Below are positions 22,826-32,848 of a DNA stretch of 64,000 nt, piece by piece (position 1 is the stretch's first letter; the number at the start of each line of letters is the position of its first letter). Position numbers and translations under genes: made by a program. A model generated the notes under the pieces. That model saw nothing but the letters and a program-made list of their open reading frames with translations. It did no database searches and was not told where the DNA came from. This stretch comes from Cryptomeria japonica (taxonomy: Eukaryota; Streptophyta; Pinopsida; Cupressales; Cupressaceae), in contig NC_081409.1 of NCBI RefSeq assembly GCF_030272615.1, positions 872,875,927 to 872,939,926 of the forward strand. The letters are read 5' to 3'.

Positions 22826-22865
22826 TGGTGAACCCGACGTGAATCGAACACGCAACCTTCTGATC
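22826..22865 (+). other. Primer-binding site of Gypsy-2, 40 nt complementary to the tRNA-Trp 3' half
   Basis: Two bases after the LTR comes TGGTGAACCCGACGTGAATC followed by GAACACGCAACCTTCTGATC. Its reverse complement ends in CCA and contains a perfect T-arm (CGTG-TTCGATT-CACG) and the variable loop. From recalled plant tRNA-Trp(CCA) sequence it matches positions 37 to 76 without mismatch and stops at the base after the anticodon. Ordinary primer sites match 8-18 nt. See the finding. Confidence 0.85.
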
Positions 22866-22921
22866 ATTTTTTTTTGAAATTAACATTTTGCTTGTTGAAA
22901 TTGCCACACAGGTCGCGCTTC

Positions 22922-23192
22922 GGCGCTATTGAACGCATTTTAGCGCTATTGCAACAATTTCTTTTAGCGCTATTGACCCTAAGATAGTGCTATTGAAAAT
23001 GTTTCAGCGCTATTGACAACATTCTAGCGCTATTGTCACAGTTTCAGCGCTATTGACACACTTCCAGCGCCTTTGTCTTCTCGGATTTTTCTCTTCTTTC
23101 AGCGCTACCGTTTAAATTAGCGCTTCTGCTCACGCAGACTAGCGCTATTGCATGAATCAGCGCTTCTGCAAAAACACAGAATAGCGCTATTG
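22922..23192 (+). repeat. AGCGCTATTG array, 13 copies, partly at exact 20-nt spacing
   Basis: Copies start at 22922 (GGCGCTATTG), 22942, 22966, 22986 (AGTGCTATTG), 23006, 23026, 23046, 23066 (AGCGCCTTTG), 23101, 23119, 23141, 23159 and 23183. From 22966 to 23066 the spacing is exactly 20 nt. Copies at 23119 and 23159 end in TCTG instead of ATTG. Bases between the copies are not conserved. AGCGCT is its own reverse complement. The period is not a multiple of three. Confidence 0.95.
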
Positions 23193-25560
23193 CGACAGAG
23201 TGTCGCCCAAATTGACTTGTAACCAAAAAATCAGAATTTAGGCTTGTGGAAGCCCCCCCCTTTGAGCATTGATTTTATTAACTTGTTTCTTTTCTTTGTG
23301 CAGGTCACCAACCTAACAAAAATCACCAAAATTTTCATTTAAGTGCTTAAAAAGAACTTAAAAACACAAAAACAGTTTTTCATTGTTTTCTAGTTAGGCC
23401 TCATTTTCTTTGGTGCTTAAAATTAACAAACACAAAATTTGATTTCATTGCATCAATTGGGACCTAAAATTTACAATCCACATTTCAAAAATTTGGTGCA
23501 AATAAAACTGACAAACCACTTGTTTTTGATTTATTTTTGACAAACAAATTTTCCTTCAAAGCAAAACGTGTTTTTCATTAAGTTGACCAGGATTTTCAAA
23601 ATTCTAGATTACAAAACACATTGCCTTTGAAGTTAAAAAGAACACCATGGCTGGTGGAGCAACATCTCCAAATAGTTAGATCATCTTTGCAAATGTTGGA
23701 TTAAAAAGAACAAGTGAATTTCGTGTTTGGCACGCTTGTGCACAAAAGTCAGTCGAGTGGACCTACTTCTAACACACACTATCCTCTCCCTTGGCTCTCG
23801 TGGTCCTAGGTGCAAGAGAAAAGTGTTAGTAACGCTCACATTTTATCTTTTTAAGAGAGGCCTGCCAAGGGATCGATACTCTTGGGAACGACCTCGAGCG
23901 GTAAATCCTTCGAGCCGCTATAGAAATCAGGTGAGAGCGAAAGCTGTAGCCTTGGGTATAGCTGTTCCTACAGTGTAACTGGCCGAAAGGACAAATGGGC
24001 CCCACCACCAGTTACAAGGCTCTTAAGTGAGTCACTGCAGAATGAACTTATGTCCAAAAACATCGAACATGACTAAACACCTTTAAGTAGTAAGCCCACC
24101 TGTTCTATTGATTGAGGATATTTGAGATATAATTTAGTGCAAGAGCATAGATGGTTTTGCTCCCAAGATACTCACCATACATATTTCCTTGAGTAGAAAC
24201 ATAGCTTTTTGAAAGGTCACTTGTGGCTTGATAAAAGTGGTGACTCCCCCATCATAGGGATCATCTATTTGTTATGCTTGTGCAAGACTTAGTATATCAC
24301 ATCCTTACCTGCCACGGCGGGATTCATAAGGTATGTAGTACCAAAGTCGAAGAAATATCAAGATGTGGGCTAAATTTATCACAACTGGCCATTTGACCAT
24401 AGGGATAAAAAGTGTTTGAAGTGTGTTCGTTTTATAGACCTAGTGCAAATTGAGCCGACTTCAGGCTTTGGAAATACACCTTAAAATAAATCTAAAGGAA
24501 GGGTCAAAAACAAGTCCAAGGATTGGGTTGATCTAGACCCATACTCATTTGTGCCTTTGAGGCAACATTCTTGTGTTTGTGTGCTTGCTTTGTTTTCTTG
24601 TCAAAGAAAAATCAGAAAATCAATCCCAAAAACAAAGTATTCATCCAACATCTGTCAACACAACCAAAAACATCAAAAACAAGGTACAAACAAACAAAGA
24701 ATCACATTTTATGACCATTCTTCACATCTTGCGAAAGAAGAAGTGTCATCAGAATATTACCTTGAAAAAAAAGACCATTAAGCTCAAAGGCTTTAATCAA
24801 AAGGAGGAAATTCTTCTATATCAATCGACAAATCTTTGTCTCCCATAGAGTCTTTCTACATTGTATGCGTCTATACCTTCAAGGTAAAACAAATGAGTTT
24901 GATTCAGAATCATTGAACCGCAGAGCTTTTATGCAATATAGGGCTCTGAGTTATCACAAAAATCAAGGAGGAAAGATTAACCCCAAATTCTTCCCAAACA
25001 TTTGTATCACCTACAACACAGCTCGAGAAGTGCCACCAACACCTGAAAGAGAAGAAGAAGAGTTTGTTCCATTTGTGACACAAAGTTTTTATTGAAAGAT
25101 CGAAGTTGAAAACAAAAAAAACATCCATCATCTCATTCATACATCATTATTCCATCATCAATCCATCCCAAAAACTCTCAAAGCATTAAAGAGGTTCTTG
25201 TCCCAAATTCTCTTTTTAGATATTGCTTGAAATCAAACACATCACATCACTTTTTAGATTGTTTCTACATCTAGGATAAGCTCATCCTAAGAGACACATC
25301 TACACAGGTTAAAACTAGTTCATGAGTGAATCCTCTCATTGCTAGGTAGTTAAATCTGTAACACATCTCAGATTTCTCTGCACCTTATCACATCAAATCT
25401 CATCAAAACAAACAAGCAATTCAAAGGAGGAATTTCGGTTACATCTACCTTAAAGTGCTAGAGATCCCCATACAACACAAATCACCAACCAATCAATCTT
25501 TCATTTCATCACCACTCATCATCATCTTCAATCAACTTCAAAAACAAACTTGCAAACAAA
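23193..25560 (+). other. Rest of the Gypsy-2 leader
   Basis: No gene seen. It includes a strong splice-acceptor-like stretch (TTTCTTTTCTTTGTGCAG, ending at 23302) and a donor-like CAG|GTGAGA at about 23929, in the wrong order to pair with each other. The 80 bp before gag are AC-rich (CATCACCACTCATCATC), as in a typical unstructured leader just before the start codon. Confidence 0.6.
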
Positions 25561-28500
25561 ATGGATCAAACCCGATCACGATCAAGGCAACGAGAAATAG
25601 AAATTGAGGAAGAAGAGGACAACCTCAATGAATTTCAAGAAGCACTTAGAGGAAATGGGAATGATGAAAACCCAGGTACACCTACTCCTTCAACAATTGA
25701 AAGGGTTCAGCATAATCCTCATTTTAACAGATTATTTGATGAAATACTAAGGAGCAACGCAGATGCTCACTTCTTAAAACTCGCTCAAGAAGGAGCCAAA
25801 CTCCCCTCAGACTTTGATCTTGCCCAATTAAGACAAGCATCAGAAAGACAAAGTCGTCATGAGGAGGAAAGGCGTAGAGATCCCATCAGATATAACATCC
25901 CTCGAGGTAACCCACCACCTCCTCCTCCTAATGAAATGGAGATGTTGCGGCAACAAGTTGAGAATCTCGCCCAACAACTTCATAGTGGTGTTAAGACCAA
26001 TCAATTCTCACTTAACGACATCTGTCCCTATCTGTTTGATAGGAATCTTTATATGCCACCCTTTCCACGCAGGTTCGAAACACCAAAATTTGAAAAATAT
26101 AGAGGAAAGGGAGATCCCCGCGATCATGTCCGAGAATTTCATTCCGCTTGTCTCGAAGTTGCATATGAAGACACATACTTAATGCGCCTTTTTCCCCAAA
26201 GCTTGGGAGGAACAACCACATCATGGTTTTCCCGACTACTAGGTGGCATAAGAACATTTGAGGAACTCATCCAGAAATTCCTATCTCATTACTCTTATAA
26301 TATTGAACGCGACATCACCATGGCTGATCTATGCAACACCAAACAAAAACCAGGTGAATTATTCTCAGTATTCCTGCAACGATGGCGCCAAATGTCTAGC
26401 AGACGTTCTCTTCAGTTACCTGAACGAGAACTAGTGGAAATTTTCATTTCCTACTTAAACGAAGAAATGGAATTTCACTTGGATGTCAAAGATACAGATT
26501 CTTTTAACGATATGATCACCAAAGGTATAAAATGTGAAAGGGCACTCATCAAAAAAGGACTCATCAAAATCTTTAATGAACCCAAAGATGGTCCTCGCCC
26601 GCGCTTCAATAGCGATAAACCGAACTTTTGGAACAAGAATAAGAATATCGTCAACGACGGAGTTGTGGATGCTCGGACTGTCCAAAATGCACAACCTGTG
26701 GTTCGGTTTGCAGGACAAAATCCTCCACCTCAAAATAACACAAATGTTCTTCCTAATCAAGGTCGCATCACATCTCATGATGAACCAAGACCCCGTCCAC
26801 AAAAACAAAAATGCACATACACTCCCTTAGGGGAACCCATTGAAACGGTGATGCGACAACTCATTTCTCAGAATTTGATCACTCTACCTAAGTTATCAAA
26901 TTATGAGCCCCAAGTCAAACCAGCATGGTGGAAGGATACTGAACATTGTGAGTTCCATCAAGGAAGAGGACACAAGACAAGTAATTGTCACCGATTGAAA
27001 GATCTCATTCAGGATCTTATTGACCGAGGAGAAATTGAAATTGAAGGGCATGACCCAAAAACAACCAATAATGATCATCAGATGTTCAAGAATCCACTTC
27101 CATCGCAAGATCAAAGGGGTCCTTTGACGTCCAGACGAGGTCCTGATACCACTGATTATACGCAAGCTGCGTATAATTACACTGTCAATCACCTGTATGA
27201 TGCTAGTGAACAAATTGCAACCATAACCTTCAAAAATCCCACCTCAAATTGCAATGTTGTTACACGTCGTGGCAAGGTCACCATAAAGGCAGCTCCACAA
27301 GGCACCACCTCCATCCCAAAGCAGTACAATCTTGTGGAACAATTAGACAAAACACCTGCGCTTATATCCATTTTAGAGCTATTGCGCCTATCACCATCTC
27401 ATAAAACTATCTTGGATCAAGCACTCCAAGAGGCGTCAGTCCCTGCAAACTTGAATACAGACAAATTTCAAGCCATGGTTGGAAATCTGAAGTCATCACC
27501 TTGTCTCACTTTTTCTGAAAGTGACAACTCTTCTTTCCAACAACCTCATAATGCTTCGCTACACATTGAAGGCTTTATCAACCAACACAGGATCAAGCGA
27601 GTCTTGATAGATAATGGAGCAGGCCTAAACATTTGCACACTACAGTTGGTCACAGCATTGGGATATGCAATAGAATCAGTGGATCCTCGCAAGAAGATCA
27701 CCATCAAGGCCTATGATGATGCAGAGCGTTCATCCAAAGGAGCTGTGGTACTACCAATCCGAGTAGGTCCTGTGGTAAAGCACATAATTTGTCAGGTTCT
27801 GGACCTTCCTCTGCCATATAATCTATTATTAGGGAGACCTTGGATACATGCCATGCAAGCTGTTCCATCTACCTACCATCAATGTATCAAGTTCCCACAT
27901 AACGGTACAGAGATCACAATCCTGGGCGATGCAAATCCCTTTGCATTTTGCCATAATATCAGCCATCAACCAGAAATTACTGTTCCTAATAATAGGGAAG
28001 CCATTTCCTCCACATCATATATAAGTCCTGCCTCTCTTGCCAGTTCGAACACCCCTATACCCAAGCAAGAAAAGCTAAAAACGAAAGTAGCAGAGGAAGG
28101 TCCTGGAGAATATAACTTGAGTCAGCTCTTTTGTGTGGGACAAATGCCCACTTCTCCTAGAACACATGGTAAACCACAGCAGATACTCCAGCAACCACTA
28201 AACATACCAGCATGTGCCTTAACGCCTTTTGTTCTTGGAAAGAGTCAAGAGGAAGAAACAAAAGATGAGGACCTAACGGACTGGATCTATAAAGATCCCA
28301 TCACCACTGACAAACTGCAAGTTACACTTCCTATGGAACAATATGGCAAAGGCCTCCTCATTATGCAAAGGATGGGATATGATGGTCAAAGTACTTTGGG
28401 ATACTGCAAACAAGGACGACACGAACCTCTGCTACCAGAATTCAAGCCCAAAGGTAATACAGGCCTAGGTTTTGAAAAAGAGATCCTTCCTAAACTCAGA

Positions 28501-29544
28501 TTCAAAGGAAAACCCAGCAAACCATTTTGCCCACCTACTGCAAAGAGGACACCTTTCATAATCAAAGCACCATCAAGCACTATCCCCACTGCCCCATCGA
28601 GGCTCACAAACCCATCGCAACCGTCATCAATATCATTCATCCCACCAAACGAACCAGTAATCCCATCAGCAGCACCATTAGCAGCAACAACTATATCAGA
28701 ACCCGCAGCAACATCTATGGCACTAGTAGTTCCAGCAGAAGCCACTGAGTCACCATTAATGATACTTCCTGTACCAGAACCTTTAAACCCCATCACGGTT
28801 CCTGAAGCACCGATCACTACAAAGATACATAAACCAATCACACCTGCCGTGTTTAATTCTAAAGACATCCCAGTATGGTATAGCAATCGGATGCTGGAGA
28901 GTGATTCAGAGACCAACTCACATGAGTGGGAATTTGATTCTGTACAGCTTAACACTTCAGATGAGGAAGACACATCACCACCTCCACCACGCAAAGACAT
29001 TCCTGTTTACGGAGAAGCACAGATAAAGACCACTTGGGTACCTGAGCTGGAAACATCTTCCACAGACCCTACGTCTCATCCTACGCCTGATTCTGACAGG
29101 GAGAGTACCAGCAACGACCTTCACCACACTGTCTTAACCCTCACTGATACCTCTAACGAACTTAATCTAATCGATGAAGTAATGCCCATTATCCACCCTG
29201 AACTCATCGAATGGAACCAACCAAATCCCTCGTGTCTTGGCCTCTTCCAAAATGATGAGGCTATCATTGACTTTTTGGAATTAAGGGATAATCTACCAAG
29301 CGGGGATCACAAAGCTGGATTCGCCATTCAACTTAATAGCGCAGCATACTTTGGGGCGGATGCCAAACCCTTCAGCTGCAAAAATATAACATTAAAACAT
29401 GGATCTTCCAGTGAAAACCACACTGTGGCACTGTTTGATCCAACAAAAGTAAAAAGAAAGAGCGTATCCAATGGTGAAAACCTCTCTGAGGCGCCTGAGG
29501 ATGAAGGGTTTGACATTCTCCCTGATAGTACACAACAGGAATGA
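25561..29544 (+). CDS. Gypsy-2 gag-protease open reading frame
   Basis: 1,327 codons, the longest intact frame of the element. It starts at an ATG after an AC-rich leader; the first 30 residues are Arg/Glu-rich. Gag would build the particle and bind the RNA genome through the unusual CHHC knuckle. The aspartic protease (LIDNGAG, then an ILLGRPW-like stretch at about 757-763) would cut the polyprotein. The last 400 residues hold the G-patch-like domain, a Pro/Ala/Thr-rich linker and an acidic stretch. Its TGA is not a natural end: Gypsy-1 has an Arg codon at the matching place (QERS context) and the frame runs on. Product stability is unknown. Confidence 0.85.
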   Translation: MDQTRSRSRQREIEIEEEEDNLNEFQEALRGNGNDENPGTPTPSTIERVQHNPHFNRLFDEILRSNADAHFLKLAQEGAKLPSDFDLAQLRQASERQSRHEEERRRDPIRYNIPRGNPPPPPPNEMEMLRQQVENLAQQLHSGVKTNQFSLNDICPYLFDRNLYMPPFPRRFETPKFEKYRGKGDPRDHVREFHSACLEVAYEDTYLMRLFPQSLGGTTTSWFSRLLGGIRTFEELIQKFLSHYSYNIERDITMADLCNTKQKPGELFSVFLQRWRQMSSRRSLQLPERELVEIFISYLNEEMEFHLDVKDTDSFNDMITKGIKCERALIKKGLIKIFNEPKDGPRPRFNSDKPNFWNKNKNIVNDGVVDARTVQNAQPVVRFAGQNPPPQNNTNVLPNQGRITSHDEPRPRPQKQKCTYTPLGEPIETVMRQLISQNLITLPKLSNYEPQVKPAWWKDTEHCEFHQGRGHKTSNCHRLKDLIQDLIDRGEIEIEGHDPKTTNNDHQMFKNPLPSQDQRGPLTSRRGPDTTDYTQAAYNYTVNHLYDASEQIATITFKNPTSNCNVVTRRGKVTIKAAPQGTTSIPKQYNLVEQLDKTPALISILELLRLSPSHKTILDQALQEASVPANLNTDKFQAMVGNLKSSPCLTFSESDNSSFQQPHNASLHIEGFINQHRIKRVLIDNGAGLNICTLQLVTALGYAIESVDPRKKITIKAYDDAERSSKGAVVLPIRVGPVVKHIICQVLDLPLPYNLLLGRPWIHAMQAVPSTYHQCIKFPHNGTEITILGDANPFAFCHNISHQPEITVPNNREAISSTSYISPASLASSNTPIPKQEKLKTKVAEEGPGEYNLSQLFCVGQMPTSPRTHGKPQQILQQPLNIPACALTPFVLGKSQEEETKDEDLTDWIYKDPITTDKLQVTLPMEQYGKGLLIMQRMGYDGQSTLGYCKQGRHEPLLPEFKPKGNTGLGFEKEILPKLRFKGKPSKPFCPPTAKRTPFIIKAPSSTIPTAPSRLTNPSQPSSISFIPPNEPVIPSAAPLAATTISEPAATSMALVVPAEATESPLMILPVPEPLNPITVPEAPITTKIHKPITPAVFNSKDIPVWYSNRMLESDSETNSHEWEFDSVQLNTSDEEDTSPPPPRKDIPVYGEAQIKTTWVPELETSSTDPTSHPTPDSDRESTSNDLHHTVLTLTDTSNELNLIDEVMPIIHPELIEWNQPNPSCLGLFQNDEAIIDFLELRDNLPSGDHKAGFAIQLNSAAYFGADAKPFSCKNITLKHGSSSENHTVALFDPTKVKRKSVSNGENLSEAPEDEGFDILPDSTQQE

Positions 29545-29703
29545 TCAACGATTCTTATCGAGGAAACCAAAGAATACAATGTGGGGACTCCTGAAAACCC
29601 TCGTATCATACATCTGGCATCTCTTCTCACTCCAGAGGAATAGCCTCAATTCATAGAGTTCTTCCAGAAGCGTCAGATCAACTTCGCATGGTCATATGCG
29701 GAC

Positions 29704-30576
29704 ATGCCTGGGCTTGATCCTGATTTAGTCATGCATCACCTCACCGTCGCAGAAGGAGTCAAACCTGTCAAGCAAAAGCTTCGTAAGATGCATCCTCAGA
29801 TTGCAGTGCTAGTCAAAACAGAACTCAAGAAACTCCTAGATGTTGGTTTCATTAGACCAATTGATTATGCAGAATGGATCTCCAACATTGTGCCTGTCGG
29901 CAAACCAAAAGGGGGCATCCGCATTTGTACTGACTTCAGAGATCTGAATAAGGCATGTCCTAAGGATGACTTTCCCCTACCAAATATCGACATCATAGTG
30001 GATCTAACGGTAGGACATGCCATGCTTTCACTCATGGATGGCTTTTCAGGATACAATCAAATAAAGATCGCACCCGAAGATCAACATAAGACAGCCTTCA
30101 CATGTCCATGGGGCACATACTGCTGGAATGTAATGCCTTTTGGTCTAAAGAATGCAGGAGCGACCTATCAAAGAGCAATGACCACCATCTTCCATGACAT
30201 GATGCATACTATGATGGAAGATTATGTGGATGACTTACTAGCAAAATCACTTACTAGAGAAGGACATCTCCACATCTTAGATCAAATCTTTGATAGACTG
30301 GAACAATATCATGTTCGACTCAACCCAAAGAAATGTGTCTTTGGAGTGACCTCCAGGAAGCTTCTAGGATACATTGTCTCAAGCAAAGGCATTGAGGTCG
30401 ATCCAGCAAAGGTTAAAGCAATCATGGACATGCCACCACCAAAGAATATCAGTCAGCTAAGGAAATTACAAGGGCGACTTCAATCCATCCGAAGATTCAT
30501 TGCACAACTAGCTGATAAGTGTCACCCATTTACACATTTGCTACACAAGAACATCCACTTTCAGTGGGATACCTGA
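29704..30576 (+). pseudogene. Gypsy-2 reverse transcriptase segment
   Basis: 290 codons in frame with gag, opening with MPGLDPDLVMHH. It has ICTDFRDLNKACPKDDFPLP, LSLMDGFSGYNQI, WNVMPFGLKNAGATYQ and an intact YVDDLLAKS catalytic box, then LNPKKCVFG and LLGYIVSSKGIEVDP. It ends at TGA 30574-30576, and the RNase H continues in the same frame. By family it copies the RNA genome to DNA; here it could be made only by readthrough or as a fragment. Confidence 0.9.
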
Positions 30577-30594
30577 TGCCAACAAGCATTTCAG

Positions 30595-32670
30595 ATGCTT
30601 AAAAACTATCTCATGAATCCACCATTATTGATGCCACCAGATCCAAGTAGACCATTGTTACTCTATATCTCAGCAACAAGTACAGCATTAGGTGTATTAC
30701 TGGCACAACATAATGCAGAAGGAAAAGAGTGTGCTATTTACTACATCTCTCGCACACTGGTAGGCTATGAACTCAATTACACCCCTATTGAGCGAGCTTG
30801 CCTAGCAGTAATCTTAGCAGCCACAAAATTGAGACACTATCTGTTGACACATAAGGTACAGCTCATTGCAAAGATTGATCCACTCAAGTATTTACTTAAC
30901 AAAGCAGCATTGATAGGTCACTTGGCCAAATGGGTAATGATTCTAAGTGAATTTGACATCGAGTATGTGGACCGTAAAGCTATCAAAGGTCAGGTTATTG
31001 CAGATCAGTTGGCCAATGCACCACTCACAGGCGATCATCCTCTTATTTCCAATTTTCCAGATGAGGAGATATTCATGATCACAACAGTACAACCATGGAA
31101 ACTATATTTTGATGGTTCATACACTAGGCATGGCTCAGGGGCAGGCATTTTGTTTATCACACCTCAAGGTGACAGCATCCCGAAGTCTTACAGGCTCACA
31201 TTTCCATGCACAAACAACATAGCAGAGTATGAGGCCTTGATCACAGGACTCAGGTTAGCCGTACAATGGAAATTACAACAACTACAAGTATATGGCGACT
31301 CACAACTGGTCATTCGACAAGCAACTGATGAATATCAGACCAAAGATGATAAACTCATGCCATACAAGCAAATGGTGGACACTCTAAAGACATCATTTAC
31401 TACTATCACTTTTGAGCAGATACCCAGAGATCAGAATCGAGCTGCTGACGCTATGGCTACCATCGCATCTCTACTAGATCTTCCACAGAATTCAACACGC
31501 TACGAGTTCTTGGTAGAACAGCTTTGGATCCCCGCTTATGATATCCTCGAATCTGAAATGATATGTCGCCTTGTTGGTTCTGAATCCCCATGGTACGGTG
31601 AGTTCTACACCTATGTCCGCGATCATACCCTTCCTCCCAACCAATCAAATAACCAACGAAAAACCTTCATTCGCCAAACTGCTCGATATACCATTATTGC
31701 TGAAACCCTATACCGACGCGGTCTTGATGGTACTCTCCTTCGATGTCTGGAACAAGATGAGATAACAAAGGCTTTGGAAGAGGTACATGAAGGAATTTGC
31801 GGGACTCACTCAAGTGGTCCATCACTAGCCAAGAAGATCATGCGAGCTGGATACTATTGGCCATCTATGGAAAAGGATTCCTACTACTTTGTCAGGAAAT
31901 GCAAGAAATGTCAAGTTCACGGCGACCTGATACATGCACCAGCACAGGAATTGCAACCAATCACAACACCATGGCCTTTTTGTCAATGGGGCCTTGACCT
32001 TGTGGGTAAGATTCATCCATCTTCATCCAATGGCCATAAATTCATTATTACCGCCATCGAATATTTCACAAAGTGGATCGAAGCTGTTCCACTTACCCAA
32101 GTCACTGGCAAGCAGATCGCCTTATTCATCCTCAACTACATCATCTGCCGGTATGGTGTGCCCATGTCCATCATCACAGATAACGGTCTTCCTTTCAAAA
32201 ATCAGGATGTCCGTGAGCTTTGTGAGAAATTTCATATCCAACATCGCTTTTCCACTCCCTATTACCCACAAGGCAATGGTCAGGCCGAAGCATCCAATAA
32301 AAACATATTAAGGATCCTCAAGAAAACAGTCAATGATGCCGGTTGTGATTGGCATGTTCAACTAAATCCAGCGCTATGGGCATATCGAACTAGCATTCGA
32401 ACCCCTACAGGTGCGACTCCTTATTCGTTGGTCTATGGTGCAGAAGCTATCTTGCCTATTGAGGTTGAGATACCATCATTACGGGTTTCCTTGCACAATC
32501 TCATCAATGACGAAGCTTACAGAGTCTCACGTCTTCAGGACTTAGAGTTACTTGATGAGAAACGACAAGCTACATACAATCACCTCAAAGCCTATCAGCA
32601 GCGCATGAGTAGAAGCTACAATCACCGAGTTAGATCTCGTGCATTTGAGGTAGGTGATCTTGTTCTATGA
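30595..32670 (+). pseudogene. Gypsy-2 dual RNase H and integrase segment
   Basis: 691 codons in the gag-pol frame. The RT-linked RNase H (LLLYISATSTALGVLLAQ) leads into IEYVDRKAIKGQVIADQLA. The second RNase H follows, with all four acidic positions visible: D in YFDGSYT, E in AEYEALITG, D in GDSQLV, D in NRAADAMA. The integrase has a zinc-binding H-x3-4-H…C-x2-C (HEGICGTH…CKKCQ), then GLDLVGKI, ITDNGLPF and GNGQAEASNK for D-D-E. It stops at TGA 32668, just before the last 60 residues. Confidence 0.92.
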
Positions 32671-32848
32671 GAGAATCCTCGCAACCAACCAAACAGAGAA
32701 CATCAAGGCAAGTTTGAATCAAATTGGTTGGGCCCATATGTTGTCACTGCTGTATTCGGGTCCAGGGGCATATCAGTTGGCTACATCAGACGGAGAACCG
32801 CTCGCAGATCCAATCAATAGCATGCATCTCAAACGATTTTATACCTAA

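Larger units (their letters stand above)
25561..32848 (+). pseudogene. Gypsy-2 gag-pol polyprotein (Tat lineage), interrupted by four stops and one frameshift
   Basis: One frame from ATG 25561. Gag: retrotransposon-gag domain about residues 190-285, zinc knuckle C463-x2-H466-x4-H471-x4-C476. Protease: LIDNGAG with Asp684. G-patch-like domain about 925-972. Pro/Ala/Thr-rich linker about 1010-1110, then an acidic segment with HEWEFDS. RT with YVDD at 30223-30234, RT-linked RNase H about 30640-31020, second RNase H about 31096-31480 (FDGS, AEYEAL, GDSQLV, RAADA), integrase about 31780-32490 with HHCC, D-D-E. Stops: TGA 29542, TAG 29641, TGA 30574, TGA 32668. A 1-nt frameshift near 32757 separates the last 30 codons, which end at TAA 32846-32848. 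All four stops are one C-to-T change from a sense codon. There is no chromodomain or envelope. Confidence 0.95.

Noticed and set aside
22826-22865. tRNA-Trp gene or pseudogene
   Set aside because: Only the 3' half is present, antisense, exactly at the primer-site position two bases from an LTR; no D-arm or anticodon sequence follows.
22922-23192. CRISPR-like array
   Set aside because: The repeated word is 10 nt, spacing 18-35 nt, no cas genes, and it lies inside a plant retrotransposon.
23217-23302. Spliced intron in the Gypsy-2 leader
   Set aside because: A good acceptor is visible at 23302 but no convincing donor upstream; needs transcript data.
28386-29000. Minus-strand 204-codon protein, Gly/Val-rich
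   Set aside because: Exact antisense shadow of the Pro/Ala/Thr-rich linker of Gypsy-2.
29542-29643. Programmed readthrough between gag-protease and pol in Gypsy-2
   Set aside because: Two different stops (TGA, TAG) 99 nt apart, two more later in pol, and Gypsy-1 has a sense codon at the first one; decay is simpler.
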